IMG/VR virus record: IMGVR_UViG_3300031524_000030
Location: 1 to 40,812 of that record
Length of the DNA: 40,812 nt
Reading direction: 5' to 3' (one strand)
From: a virus
A model generated the notes under the pieces. It was not told the origin of the DNA, made no database searches, and worked only from the letters and a program-made list of their open reading frames with translations. This document shows positions 31,898 through 39,259 of this stretch, piece after piece (position 1 is the stretch's first letter; every line of letters starts with the position of its first letter). A program made the position numbers and the translations under genes.

Positions 31898-31974
31898 GAG
31901 TTCACCCGTACAAGTCACGCGCCGTACTGCGTACCCAGGCAGAGGCTGGGTAATGCACAGCAATGCAAAGCAAG

Positions 31975-32392
31975 GGCATGGTGGGGCGCGGTCGCGTGCT
32001 GTAACGCCGTGGCAACGGCAAAGTCGTGTCGTGAGCAGCGGCGTAATGGCATAGTCCGGCTTTGTGGGGCAATGGCAACGTCTGGTTCAGCTCCGCAGAG
32101 GCTCCGCTGTATGTCGCAACGTCAGGCTTCGGCGAAGTTATGTGTCTCAGCGTATTGCCAGGGCAATGCGTGGTACTGCGGTGGCATCGGCAAAGTGCTG
32201 TGAGGCGTAGTTCTGCATAGGCAAGGCAATGTACTGCACTACGACGGCAACGTTTGACAGGGTCGAGCAATGGCAGCGCCACGCCCGGCCCTGCCGGGGC
32301 AATGTAAGGTGTCGCACGGTATTGGCAGAGTATCGCCGAGCGCCGTATGGCTTGGGCATAGTTTAGCCCGGCGTTGCAAGGTAAGGGCACGT
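31975..32392 (+). repeat. array of GGCANNGT octamers with half-helical-turn spacing, non-coding
   Basis: Octamers of the form GGCANNGT or close variants begin at 32017, 32048, 32074, 32115, 32131, 32162, 32189, 32225, 32246, 32272, 32298, 32324, 32355 and 32386, with weaker ones at 31975 and 32011. Successive distances are 31, 26, 41, 16, 31, 27, 36, 21, 26, 26, 26, 31 and 31. All but one equal 5n+1, close to multiples of half a DNA turn. The bases between are not conserved apart from a frequent AAT or ATT just before an octamer. No plus-strand frame with an SD crosses it. It may be an origin, a partition-like site, or a loading site for a DNA-binding protein. Confidence 0.6.
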
Positions 32393-32410
32393 GTAATAGG
32401 AGGCAACACA

Positions 32411-32911
32411 ATGGCAGCAGATGGCGAAGCAAGGTTCTGGTTCGGATCCATTGGGGATGCGTACAACTGGACCATCAACCGCGCTGACACTGAGGTCAAG
32501 GGAGTTTGGCGCAGTTGGGCCAAGCGTCGCCTTGAATCTGAGCTGTCAGACATCGTTCGGGTAGCATCCGGGCACAAGAAGGACAAAGTAGCCATCGGCG
32601 ACTCGAGGTATCAGGAGCTGTGGCGAATCGCAGACGAGAAGGTAACTACCTTCTGTAATCAGCATAACGTGCCGAGATCAAGCATTGAAGCGCAGGTCCC
32701 GGCATTAACAGAGTTGAAGGCGCTAGCCCAGGTACCGGTAGTGGTACCGCATCAGACTGCCAAGAGAATAGGAGCCGGCGCTGTAGGTGGCTCTATGTTG
32801 ATCATTGTATTAGGCATTATGTGTGGTTTCGTCCACTCTCTATTCCTGTTCGGCATGTCTGTATCCGAAGGTATCGGCCATGGTCTACATTGGCTGATTC
32901 ACCTTCTCTAA
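32411..32911 (+). CDS. hypothetical protein with C-terminal membrane anchor
   Basis: This encodes 166 residues; AGGAGG lies nine bases before ATG. A soluble, basic, helical N-terminal part of about 125 residues (WRSWAKRRLESELSDIVRV) ends in one or two membrane helices (GAVGGSMLIIVLGIMCGFVHSLFLF). It probably faces the cytoplasm. It is the first gene after the octamer array and heads a long overlapped operon. Confidence 0.65.
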   Translation: MAADGEARFWFGSIGDAYNWTINRADTEVKGVWRSWAKRRLESELSDIVRVASGHKKDKVAIGDSRYQELWRIADEKVTTFCNQHNVPRSSIEAQVPALTELKALAQVPVVVPHQTAKRIGAGAVGGSMLIIVLGIMCGFVHSLFLFGMSVSEGIGHGLHWLIHLL

Positions 32912-32929
32912 CTGGAATGGGGTACCACA

Positions 32930-33205
32930 GTGATCAAGAACATTATGTCCTGCGATGTATGCAAGGAAGACCAGCAGAAGACCAATGGCTGGATAGCAGC
33001 CTGGATCGACTCGCAAGGTAAGTTCAACTCCTGCCACTGTACCGATCTGAAGAAGATGGGTACTGTCGTAGACACAATGGAGAAGCAGACGATCGACGGA
33101 GTGGTGGTCAATCATGCGCATGGATCTGAGTGCGCAGTGAAGATGTACCAACGCTATCTGTCAACCGGATCGCTTCAACCGGAGAAGCCTGGAGGCACGT
33201 CGTGA
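32930..33205 (+). CDS. small Cys/His-containing probable zinc-binding protein
   Basis: This encodes 91 residues from a GTG preceded by a GGGG-type SD; an ATG five codons later has none. CDVCKED near the start and SCHCTDLKK in the middle give a CxxC ... CxC set, plus a HAHGSEC stretch. Probably binds zinc. The end overlaps the next gene as GTGA. Confidence 0.6.
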   Translation: MIKNIMSCDVCKEDQQKTNGWIAAWIDSQGKFNSCHCTDLKKMGTVVDTMEKQTIDGVVVNHAHGSECAVKMYQRYLSTGSLQPEKPGGTS

Positions 33206-33516
33206 TCTGGATCATTGGTTCAGCCATTGAGTTCGGTGTCTGGATTGGATGGCTGGGCACCAAGCTGGGGTCCAGAGCAAGGATCCACGCTCGGTTGATC
33301 GAGGGCACCAATGCTCAGAAGACCATCCCGTTCCTTGAAGCCAGGCTGGCGAAGGAACACAAGGCCACTGACAAGTGGGACAGGCTGGCAGCCAAGAACA
33401 TCGTCAAGGCTATCCGCAGCATATCCCAATATCATGCCTTCGAGATGCTGGTGGCTTACCTCATTCATATGAAGAGGTTGGGCGCGCCCACCAAGATAAG
33501 GATCTGTCTGCCATGA
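33202..33516 (+). CDS. small membrane-associated basic protein
   Basis: This encodes 104 residues from GTG at 33202 with GGAGG six bases upstream. One N-terminal hydrophobic helix (IWIIGSAIEFGVWIGWLG) is followed by a basic helical region (RLAKEHKATDKWDRLAAKNIVKAIRS). It overlaps both neighbours by four bases. Unknown function. Confidence 0.6.
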   Translation: MIWIIGSAIEFGVWIGWLGTKLGSRARIHARLIEGTNAQKTIPFLEARLAKEHKATDKWDRLAAKNIVKAIRSISQYHAFEMLVAYLIHMKRLGAPTKIRICLP

Positions 33517-33716
33517 GCCATAGAAAGTCAAGGCAAATGACCTTCTTGGTAAAGGAGCCGACTGGGAACGAGGACACGTATGTACTGGCCTTCTACCCGG
33601 AATACCACGTGAGCAGGGCCCAGTTCAATGAGATAACAGCAGTTCTCGACGAGCAGATCGAGAGGCTGGGACGAATAGAGAGGCTTCACCAACAGATCCG
33701 AAGGAGCAAGTCATGA
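33513..33716 (+). CDS. small hypothetical protein
   Basis: This encodes 67 residues; ATGA overlap with the previous gene. An alpha/beta start (MTFLVKEPT; TYVLAFYPEYHVS) runs into a basic coiled coil (VLDEQIERLGRIERLHQQIRRS). Likely cytoplasmic. The next gene again starts by a four-base overlap. Confidence 0.6.
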   Translation: MSHRKSRQMTFLVKEPTGNEDTYVLAFYPEYHVSRAQFNEITAVLDEQIERLGRIERLHQQIRRSKS

Positions 33717-34048
33717 CTCTGACACCCACGGCGCAATCCAGTGCCATCGCTGGCTTCGCTCTATGGCTTGTAGGCTGGGCAACGCTGTTTAAGGTAGACC
33801 ACATTCCGTTCATCGGCCGCTTCGTCAAGAAGGACAAGGTCACGGATTGGATCCTTGACAACAAGGTGCTGACCCTGTTGTGTACTGAGATCTTCAACTT
33901 CGGTGTTCATGGGATCAGCAATCCCGCCAGCGTCACCTTTGCGCTTGGTGGCACCGTATTCAATGCCCTAATGGTGTTCATCCTGTTGCCACTTGGACGT
34001 CGTCGTAACCGCAAGAGCAACAAGGTGGTATTGCAAGGAGCATTATGA
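33713..34048 (+). CDS. membrane protein with two or three helices
   Basis: This encodes 111 residues. Hydrophobic segments lie near residues 10-26 (AIAGFALWLVGWATLF), 52-65 and 74-94 (VTFALGGTVFNALMVFILLPLG), with a basic tail (RRRNRKSNK). It starts and ends by ATGA overlaps, so it belongs to the coupled chain. No family recognised. Confidence 0.6.
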   Translation: MTLTPTAQSSAIAGFALWLVGWATLFKVDHIPFIGRFVKKDKVTDWILDNKVLTLLCTEIFNFGVHGISNPASVTFALGGTVFNALMVFILLPLGRRRNRKSNKVVLQGAL

Positions 34049-34224
34049 AAGCATTCATCCTCATCGTCCTCATCCTGGACATGATCTTCAACTTCGTGCT
34101 CAGACTGGCTGTCTTCCTTTGTGCCATCCTAACCATCACATTCGTGAGCAGCATGCTGTTGGACCTGATACGGTTAGGCTTCGAGTCCGTATCCATATGG
34201 CGCGCGGAAGTATTGTCGGAGTGA
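34045..34224 (+). CDS. small membrane protein
   Basis: This encodes 59 residues with CAAGGAG upstream and an ATGA overlap. One long hydrophobic stretch (FILIVLILDMIF; RLAVFLCAILTITFVSSMLL) covers most of the chain, probably two helices broken at Asn/Arg. Unknown function. Confidence 0.55.
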   Translation: MKAFILIVLILDMIFNFVLRLAVFLCAILTITFVSSMLLDLIRLGFESVSIWRAEVLSE

Positions 34225-34228
34225 AGCC

Positions 34229-34372
34229 ATGAGAACTCTTATGAACTCTGTGTTTACCTATATCATCGGAGGCCTGTGCATCATTCTGGCCCTCCGTTGG
34301 ATAGTAAGACGCGTCCTGTACTGGCACAGGAAGCGCCTGATTCTGCAGTTTACCAGTAGAAATGGACTATGA
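34229..34372 (+). CDS. tiny membrane protein with basic tail
   Basis: This encodes 47 residues; GGAG lies seven bases before ATG. One transmembrane helix (VFTYIIGGLCIILALRWIV) is followed by Arg/Lys-rich residues (RRVLYWHRKRL), so the C-terminus is probably cytoplasmic. Confidence 0.55.
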   Translation: MRTLMNSVFTYIIGGLCIILALRWIVRRVLYWHRKRLILQFTSRNGL

Positions 34373-34375
34373 ACC

Positions 34376-34576
34376 ATGTTCAAACTCATCGGTGCTATCA
34401 CCTGCGGCTTGGCAGCCGCTGGTGCAGTAGCCTACTTTGCGATGCGTCCCTCAGAGCAGCGCGCGAACGACATGAGCACAGCGAAGAAGATAGCCAACGA
34501 CGCCGTGACCAGTGTCAAGGACTATGCCACCCAGCTGTTCCCGTCAAAGACCCCCAATCCACCGGCCTCCATCTAA
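34376..34576 (+). CDS. small membrane-anchored protein
   Basis: This encodes 66 residues. The N-terminal helix (LIGAITCGLAAAGAVAYFAM) anchors a soluble tail with a small Pro-rich end (FPSKTPNPPAS). The Cys at residue 10 is not in a proper lipobox. The SD is weak, and the gene begins three bases after the previous stop, so coupling is likely. Confidence 0.5.
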   Translation: MFKLIGAITCGLAAAGAVAYFAMRPSEQRANDMSTAKKIANDAVTSVKDYATQLFPSKTPNPPASI

Positions 34577-34610
34577 CCCGCACGCGCAACACGCAGCACG
34601 GAGAACGACA

Positions 34611-34889
34611 ATGCCAATGACGTTAGTCGTAATGCGGCGACCCTCCGAGGACTCCCTGACCATCTGCTTTGAGCCCATGAAGAACATGAAGGCTCTGAAG
34701 AAGAGGGTCAGGGAACTCGACGCCGGGGAGGCTGCAGCCATCAAGGCAGCCAAGAAGGCAGAGAAGCATGTGCTCAGCGAAGCTGGACGCAAGCGTATTG
34801 CGGAAGGCCAACGTAAGCGCTGGGCTGCCAAGAAGACCACTGGCAACTTAGGCGCACAGCCAGTTGCAAGGAAGAAGGCCAAGAAGTGA
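34611..34889 (+). CDS. basic protein with NUMOD3-like C-terminal motif
   Basis: This encodes 92 residues from ATG at 34611 with GGAG eight bases upstream. Residues about 40-85 are Ala/Lys/Arg-rich, and LSEAGRKRIAEGQRKRWAAKK resembles the short DNA-contacting NUMOD3 motif found beside homing nucleases and on phage DNA-binding proteins. No nuclease domain is present. Probable DNA or RNA binding. Confidence 0.55.
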   Translation: MPMTLVVMRRPSEDSLTICFEPMKNMKALKKRVRELDAGEAAAIKAAKKAEKHVLSEAGRKRIAEGQRKRWAAKKTTGNLGAQPVARKKAKK

Positions 34890-35122
34890 AGGCTATACTC
34901 GTTGTACTGGGAGTTATCTGCCTGACTGGGTCCAGCCTGCTCATATGGAAGCAGATAACCGAGGAGAAGAGATTCAACACGGATGCTTTCTGGGCTGGCA
35001 TCCTGTTCATCGTCGGATGCTTCTGCGTTGTAGCCAAGCCACTCCTGCCCGGCAGGACATATCACATGGGGCCCAATGGTCTCACCGAAGTTGTCCCCAT
35101 GGCGCAGATAGTCCAGCCATGA
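34886..35122 (+). CDS. small membrane protein
   Basis: This encodes 78 residues from a GTG that overlaps the previous stop. Two hydrophobic helices (AILVVLGVICLTGSSLLIW; FWAGILFIVGCFCVVAKPLL) flank a charged loop. A polar tail of about 25 residues follows. Unknown function. Confidence 0.55.
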   Translation: MKAILVVLGVICLTGSSLLIWKQITEEKRFNTDAFWAGILFIVGCFCVVAKPLLPGRTYHMGPNGLTEVVPMAQIVQP

Positions 35123-35304
35123 CAGCCGTGTTCAAGTTCATCGCCTTCATAGCCGGCGTAGTTGCTATCGTGCTACTGCTTGTCGGTTGGTACAGCAAGC
35201 GTGATCCAACCGTCAAGTTGGAGACGACTATGGAGGCGCTGGCATTAGCCTTTGGATTCGTCGGGTTGATGTCAGAGGTACGCAAGCCATCCCAACTTAT
35301 ATAG
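35119..35304 (+). CDS. small membrane protein
   Basis: This encodes 61 residues; ATGA overlap. One strong helix (FKFIAFIAGVVAIVLLLVGWY) and a weaker one near ALALAFGFVGLM. The pairing with the gene before, both two-helix proteins made by coupled translation, hints at a two-component membrane complex. Confidence 0.55.
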   Translation: MTAVFKFIAFIAGVVAIVLLLVGWYSKRDPTVKLETTMEALALAFGFVGLMSEVRKPSQLI

Positions 35305-35316
35305 AGAAGAGAGACC

Positions 35317-35532
35317 ATGGAGAACGATATCTGTAACAGGTGTAAAGCACCGATCAGGCGTGAACACACCGGTGATCCATGGGTTAACATCCGTACCAGC
35401 GAGCCTTGGTGCCAAGAATCAGGTCAGCGGCACCAACGGTTCATCGATGAGCCTGCCATAGTTGACACTGGATACAGGGCTATAGTAGATACCTTGGATT
35501 GGTTGGGCCAGTTATACAGAGACATGCTCTAA
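35317..35532 (+). CDS. small Cys-containing hypothetical protein
   Basis: This encodes 71 residues with GAGAG before ATG. NRCKAPIRREHTG near the start and EPWCQESGQRHQR further on give C, C, H and H residues in an order that could hold zinc. The C-terminus is helical (YRAIVDTLDWLGQLYRDML). Confidence 0.55.
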   Translation: MENDICNRCKAPIRREHTGDPWVNIRTSEPWCQESGQRHQRFIDEPAIVDTGYRAIVDTLDWLGQLYRDML

Positions 35533-35560
35533 CGCAATACCGTGAGGCCAGGAGTAAGTC

Positions 35561-36088
35561 ATGACTACACCAGAACAAGGTCCACCAAACCCGACAGGCA
35601 TGCAGATCATGATCCTGGCATTCGTAGCTACAGTTATAGCCACGCTCGGATGCACTTGGTTTGTCGTTCACGTCAACGGGACTTATGGAGACGGCTGGGG
35701 ATACCCATTAGGTTCGGACCAGGTGTACGCACCCGGGGACAACTGTCGAGACTTGGTATCCTTGCGAGTTGCTATCCCAAGCCAAGCTGGATATACAGAA
35801 GAGGACAAGTACTTCTGTACGGACTATATGGAAACCAAAGTCCAGATCCTGCAGCCTGATGGAACGTCTCTGACAATCACTCCTGAGACTTGGTCTCATA
35901 GGTGGTCTGGCAACAACGCCTTCATCATCATCAAGTACGACAAGTTCGCACCCAATGAATCTGAGTGGAAGGCATTCGTTCGGAAGTATCCAACGGAGCC
36001 AAGACTCAAGTTCCTGTCCTCTCTGTGCAGGACAGGTATCCCAGTACGCACAGTCGAAGGCAGTGCCTGTGCAGATCTACCAAGATAA
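35561..36088 (+). CDS. membrane-anchored protein with external domain
   Basis: This encodes 175 residues. After about 14 residues there is one membrane helix (MQIMILAFVATVIATLGCTWFV), then a polar domain with four Cys (DNC, YFCTDY, SLCRTG, SACADL), suited to disulphides outside the cytoplasm. The ATG follows a weak AGGAG farther upstream. It may meet the cell envelope or other phages; unproven. Confidence 0.6.
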   Translation: MTTPEQGPPNPTGMQIMILAFVATVIATLGCTWFVVHVNGTYGDGWGYPLGSDQVYAPGDNCRDLVSLRVAIPSQAGYTEEDKYFCTDYMETKVQILQPDGTSLTITPETWSHRWSGNNAFIIIKYDKFAPNESEWKAFVRKYPTEPRLKFLSSLCRTGIPVRTVEGSACADLPR

Positions 36089-36097
36089 GGAGCAATC

Positions 36098-36487
36098 GTG
36101 AAGCTAAGGCTGATCTTCCTAGTGACTCTATGCTCCACAGTCCTAGGACTACTGTTCTGGAGGAACTCATCCCGCTATCCTACGAAGTCCATCCTTTGGA
36201 GAGCCGGCAAGACCGTCATTGAACTCTCTCTCGTGCTTCTAACAGCACTGAGACTCCCCGTAATGCTTGTGTCTTGGTCATGCCTATGGATCACAAGACC
36301 AATCCAAACCCCATGGATTAAGGTCACTGTCGGCGTGGCAATAGGAACGATCCTTGGATTCCTGTCAATGTATGCCTTGGAACTGCTGATCATCATTGGT
36401 GTATTCGGCATTGACGATATCACTGGTGACCGTGATGGCTTCCTGATGAACCTGGCGAGGACCAGGAGAGAAGCCAAAGTTGCCTGA
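36098..36487 (+). CDS. multi-helix membrane protein
   Basis: This encodes 129 residues from GTG with AAGGAG seven bases upstream. Hydrophobic segments lie near residues 4-21 (RLIFLVTLCSTVLGLLFW), 40-62 and 74-100 (VTVGVAIGTILGFLSMYALE), about three helices. The last 25 residues are charged (TRREAKVA). Confidence 0.6.
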   Translation: MKLRLIFLVTLCSTVLGLLFWRNSSRYPTKSILWRAGKTVIELSLVLLTALRLPVMLVSWSCLWITRPIQTPWIKVTVGVAIGTILGFLSMYALELLIIIGVFGIDDITGDRDGFLMNLARTRREAKVA

Positions 36488-36510
36488 CATCAACAAGTTA
36501 GGAGAAGCAG

Positions 36511-36840
36511 ATGGATCGCGATGAACTGGATCAAGATGAACGAAGTATCATGACCGTAAGTGAGAGGGCAACAATACTAGCCCTCATGCTCGTGATATGG
36601 ACAGTCGCCCTATGCACTGTCCTCTCTCTAGTAGGCATTGGAATCGAGATTGCCAAGCATATCCCATTTGCATGGCGGTTCGTTGCGATCCCTGCCTACG
36701 TTATGCTTCTCTGCTACTCTGTACCCCGAATGATCCCACCCGTTCTATTGATGGTTATGCGAATGGTAGATCCGTACCTGAAGGGAACGGATACTGTGCA
36801 TACCCATTACCACGATAACGGGATTGGATCTGAAGGATAG
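36511..36840 (+). CDS. membrane protein with two helices
   Basis: This encodes 109 residues with AGGAG before ATG. An acidic N-terminus (DRDELDQDERS) is followed by two helices (ILALMLVIWTVALCTVLSLVG; FVAIPAYVMLLCYSVPRM) and a His-containing tail (TVHTHYHDNG). Unknown function. Confidence 0.6.
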   Translation: MDRDELDQDERSIMTVSERATILALMLVIWTVALCTVLSLVGIGIEIAKHIPFAWRFVAIPAYVMLLCYSVPRMIPPVLLMVMRMVDPYLKGTDTVHTHYHDNGIGSEG

Positions 36841-36860
36841 GAACGAAGAGGTCGATAGGT

Positions 36861-37094
36861 GTGACAATCCCCTGGAAGAGGGTTAGTCGTCACCGTATTG
36901 TCAGTCAGTTCAACGGACATGAGGTCGAGGTTAGGTTATGTTCGGAGGGTTGGCAGGTGGCAATTGACCACACATTGCACGAAGAGGTTTATCCTACCGA
37001 GAGTAGAGCACGCGGGGCCGTAGAGTCCGCCGCCCAAGATCTTCTGATCAACGAAGCTTGGAAAGAGATCAGGTCAAAGCACTTCAAGGCCTAG
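36861..37094 (+). CDS. small hypothetical protein
   Basis: This encodes 77 residues from GTG; GAGG lies nine bases upstream. The strand pattern (HEVEVRLCSEGWQVAIDHTLHEEVYPTESRA, spread over residues 20-50) and a closing helix look like a compact soluble domain. No family recognised. Confidence 0.55.
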   Translation: MTIPWKRVSRHRIVSQFNGHEVEVRLCSEGWQVAIDHTLHEEVYPTESRARGAVESAAQDLLINEAWKEIRSKHFKA

Positions 37095-37110
37095 AAAGGA
37101 GCCAACCTGT

Positions 37111-37311
37111 ATGGCATCATCACTAACAACGCCCTCCGGCATGACCGGTCTCAAGAGGCACTCCTGTACTCACAGCAAGGCTATCTGGGGTGCACTTCAA
37201 GTCAACTATATGACAGATGGCACCGCTATAGTCTGGCAAGGCGGTTCCTGCTCCGAATGCATGGCGAAGCTGATCGTCGAGTACGCCAGGCAAGAACCTA
37301 AGGCCGCCTAA
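37111..37311 (+). CDS. small hypothetical protein with Cys pair
   Basis: This encodes 66 residues with AAAGGAG ahead of ATG. Residues GLKRHSCTHSKAIWGALQ and GGSCSECMAKLIVEYA give H, C, H and CxxC, a plausible zinc site. It is soluble, probably cytoplasmic. Confidence 0.55.
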   Translation: MASSLTTPSGMTGLKRHSCTHSKAIWGALQVNYMTDGTAIVWQGGSCSECMAKLIVEYARQEPKAA

Positions 37312-37380
37312 TTAGCTCAATCATCCAAGACTGGCCGAACCATCAACCAAGGAAGGAACACAACAACATGAGGCAAACAG

Positions 37381-37710
37381 ATGTCCCAAGCATTGAAACG
37401 ATCGTCAGGCTCGCCGAACTCAGAGGATCGCTCCGCAAAGAAGTTCAGATTGTCGCAAGTAGCGCTCGCATATCTGAGGTCGACGCTGCCTCCTGGATGG
37501 GAGTCGATGGGCTTTACCATCAGGCGGGCAGGAACGGGTTACAGCATCGGCCCGATCAAGTGCCAGCATTGCGAGCACGGAACTCCGCCGGACTACTTGT
37601 CAACGGCGCAGAAGCGGCGCTGGCTGGAGGTGCACCTCGAGGTGTATCACATCAGCAAGACGATGAAGGTACCGACCAGTCCCTCCAAGCTCATTCACAT
37701 TCAAAGGTGA
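37381..37710 (+). CDS. C2H2-type zinc-finger-like protein
   Basis: This encodes 109 residues; GAGG lies seven bases before ATG. C61-x-x-C64 and H85-x4-H90 (IKCQHCEHGTP; WLEVHLEVYHISK) match a C2H2-like finger with a long linker. The rest is basic. The other frame across this gene is also open from an ATG at 37368 into the next gene, but its translation there looks like a shadow. The end overlaps the next gene as GTGA. Confidence 0.6.
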   Translation: MSQALKRSSGSPNSEDRSAKKFRLSQVALAYLRSTLPPGWESMGFTIRRAGTGYSIGPIKCQHCEHGTPPDYLSTAQKRRWLEVHLEVYHISKTMKVPTSPSKLIHIQR

Positions 37711-38204
37711 AGAAGCACAAGAGGGTATGGCGCAACCCCGATGGCAGCGCGATGACTGCAAAGCAGCGCAGCGAAGAGAACGCTCGTCGTGCTCAGAAGC
37801 GCTTGGAGAACAAGGCTGCGAGGGGCAAGACCGCCAAGCCGGCCGCCAAGACCAACGGAGTTGGACATCGCTTCCCTGCTGGCAAGGGATACGGCGTCGA
37901 AGACCTCAAGGGCTTCTTCACGCGGCATCCTGATAAGGCATACAAAGCCAAGGACATTCTGCATCTGACTACTCCAACCAAGCGCAAGTCAGCAGCAGGG
38001 AACATTCCTCCCGCGCTGGTCGGACTGGCACAGAAGAAGTTCCTGGTCAAGGTAGGGCCTGGCTTGTATCAGCTGAAGACAGCTACCAAGAAGCCGAAGA
38101 CATCAGTGGCCAAGAAGTCGCGTCACAAGAAGCCGGCCGCTATAGTGCAGCAGTTCCACGACGCTCCTCAAGAAGCCGCTGTGGAAGCTATCGTAACGCA
38201 GTAG
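37707..38204 (+). CDS. basic winged-helix DNA-binding protein with Lys-rich tails
   Basis: This encodes 165 residues from a GTG overlapping the zinc-finger gene. Residues 1-60 and 125-145 are Lys/Arg/Ala-rich and disordered (AKQRSEENARRAQKRLENKA; KKPKTSVAKKSRHKKPAA). Residues about 62-124 form a small domain with helix, turn, helix and a hairpin ending VKVGPGLYQLKT, the layout of a winged helix. Similar layouts occur in histone H1-like and nucleoid proteins. It could coat or compact DNA. In-frame translation from 37368 would give a 278-residue form. Confidence 0.6.
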   Translation: MKKHKRVWRNPDGSAMTAKQRSEENARRAQKRLENKAARGKTAKPAAKTNGVGHRFPAGKGYGVEDLKGFFTRHPDKAYKAKDILHLTTPTKRKSAAGNIPPALVGLAQKKFLVKVGPGLYQLKTATKKPKTSVAKKSRHKKPAAIVQQFHDAPQEAAVEAIVTQ

Positions 38205-38228
38205 TTGGCCAACAACTCAACCCTGTAG

Positions 38229-38252
38229 ATGGCACGGGATCTCCCGTGCCAT
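38229..38252 (+). terminator. 11-bp perfect hairpin followed by TTTCC
   Basis: ATGGCACGGGA pairs perfectly with TCCCGTGCCAT around a 2-base centre, and three Ts of a short T run (ATTTCC) follow. It lies 25 bases past the stop and just ahead of an exported protein gene. Of the early-block hairpins this is nearest to an intrinsic terminator. Confidence 0.55.
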
Positions 38253-38273
38253 TTCCATGTGGAAGGAACGTCA

Positions 38274-38696
38274 ATGTCAATGAGGAAGGTTATCTGGGCA
38301 GCAGTCATCACCACTATCTGGGTGATACTGGTCACCGCTGCGTTTGCAGCGCCGGCTCCAACATACAATCCCTATCTCTCCTGTGACCTGCCATACGAAG
38401 TAGTGGGCACTGTACCATTCCTTCCACTGCATTACAACATCACGCTGAACGAAGATGCTTACACAGTCTCCTGGATGGAAGAGCAGACCAAGGAGACGTT
38501 CCAGTACCACGCCCTGTTCTACAACAACATCATCTGGTTCAATCCAACCACTTCATCCACGGACATGATTAACCCAAAGGATCTGAGCTTCACTTCCAAG
38601 GTGACCATCATGTCCTCGGATGGTACTACGCTATTGGATCAGTACATACGCCATGGTCACTGCGTACATGGGGATCCTACCAACGGGAAGTTCTGA
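38274..38696 (+). CDS. exported protein with signal peptide
   Basis: This encodes 140 residues; AAGGAA lies ahead of ATG at 38274 (a second ATG is two codons on). A signal peptide is clear: basic MSMRKV, hydrophobic IWAAVITTIWVILVTAAF, likely cleavage after AAFA-A. The mature protein is a strand-rich domain with two Cys (LSCDLPYEV; GHCVHG) that may form a disulphide. It would act outside the inner membrane. No family recognised. Confidence 0.6.
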   Translation: MSMRKVIWAAVITTIWVILVTAAFAAPAPTYNPYLSCDLPYEVVGTVPFLPLHYNITLNEDAYTVSWMEEQTKETFQYHALFYNNIIWFNPTTSSTDMINPKDLSFTSKVTIMSSDGTTLLDQYIRHGHCVHGDPTNGKF

Positions 38697-38710
38697 TCAA
38701 GGAGTTCTCA

Positions 38711-39259
38711 ATGAGCCCGAAGAACATGGGTTTAGGCCATGGGATAAGCGATAGCGTCCGGAACTCCATTGGAGACTGGATGACTGATCGAGTCATTGAC
38801 ATCATGGCAAGTACTCTCAAGTATGCCAACTTTGTATCCCCCAGCAAGGAAAGGGACACATTCAAGAGCAGAGTACGCACTGCCGATGAATGGTCTCGCA
38901 TCAAGCGTGAGAAGGACCTGAAGGCCGGCGTCTGGAAGAGGACATACTACTCCAAGCTCTTCGGCAAAGATGGGCCAGGCCTCACAGTTCTCACCAACAA
39001 GGGTGACAAGACCAAGGAAGAGGATATGTATATCGAGTACGTAACCATCACCTACGGTAATAAGGTGATTGGCGGCGGGAAGGTATCCATACCCTCTGTC
39101 AAACTGTCCCAACTTGGGCGTAAGCCAACCATCAGGGACTTCCAGACGGAGAGCATCTTCGCTGAGTTCACTGAGAAGGAACTGGCAGTTCTATCAGCTG
39201 AGTTGGAGTTCGGCGACGCCGACTCGCTCACCATGATGTTGGAAGAGAGGTTCGTCTAG
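38711..39259 (+). CDS. hypothetical protein
   Basis: This encodes 182 residues with AAGGAG before ATG. The helical, basic N-terminal half (WSRIKREKDLKAGVWKRTYY) is followed by a strand-rich section (YIEYVTITYGNKVIGGGKVSIPS) and an acidic helical end (FTEKELAVLSAELEFGDAD). No domain recognised. The next gene starts at the base after its stop. Confidence 0.65.
   Translation: MSPKNMGLGHGISDSVRNSIGDWMTDRVIDIMASTLKYANFVSPSKERDTFKSRVRTADEWSRIKREKDLKAGVWKRTYYSKLFGKDGPGLTVLTNKGDKTKEEDMYIEYVTITYGNKVIGGGKVSIPSVKLSQLGRKPTIRDFQTESIFAEFTEKELAVLSAELEFGDADSLTMMLEERFV

Noticed and set aside
31975-32392. CRISPR array
   Set aside because: The repeated unit is only eight bases with variable middle, and spacers vary from 8 to 33 bases. 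No long conserved repeat and no cas genes.
31902-32432. Minus-strand open frame of 176 codons across the octamer array
   Set aside because: It opposes all neighbours, overlaps the SD and start of the gene at 32411, has no SD, and gives a Cys/Pro/Arg-rich translation without domain features. The repeat spacings are not multiples of three.
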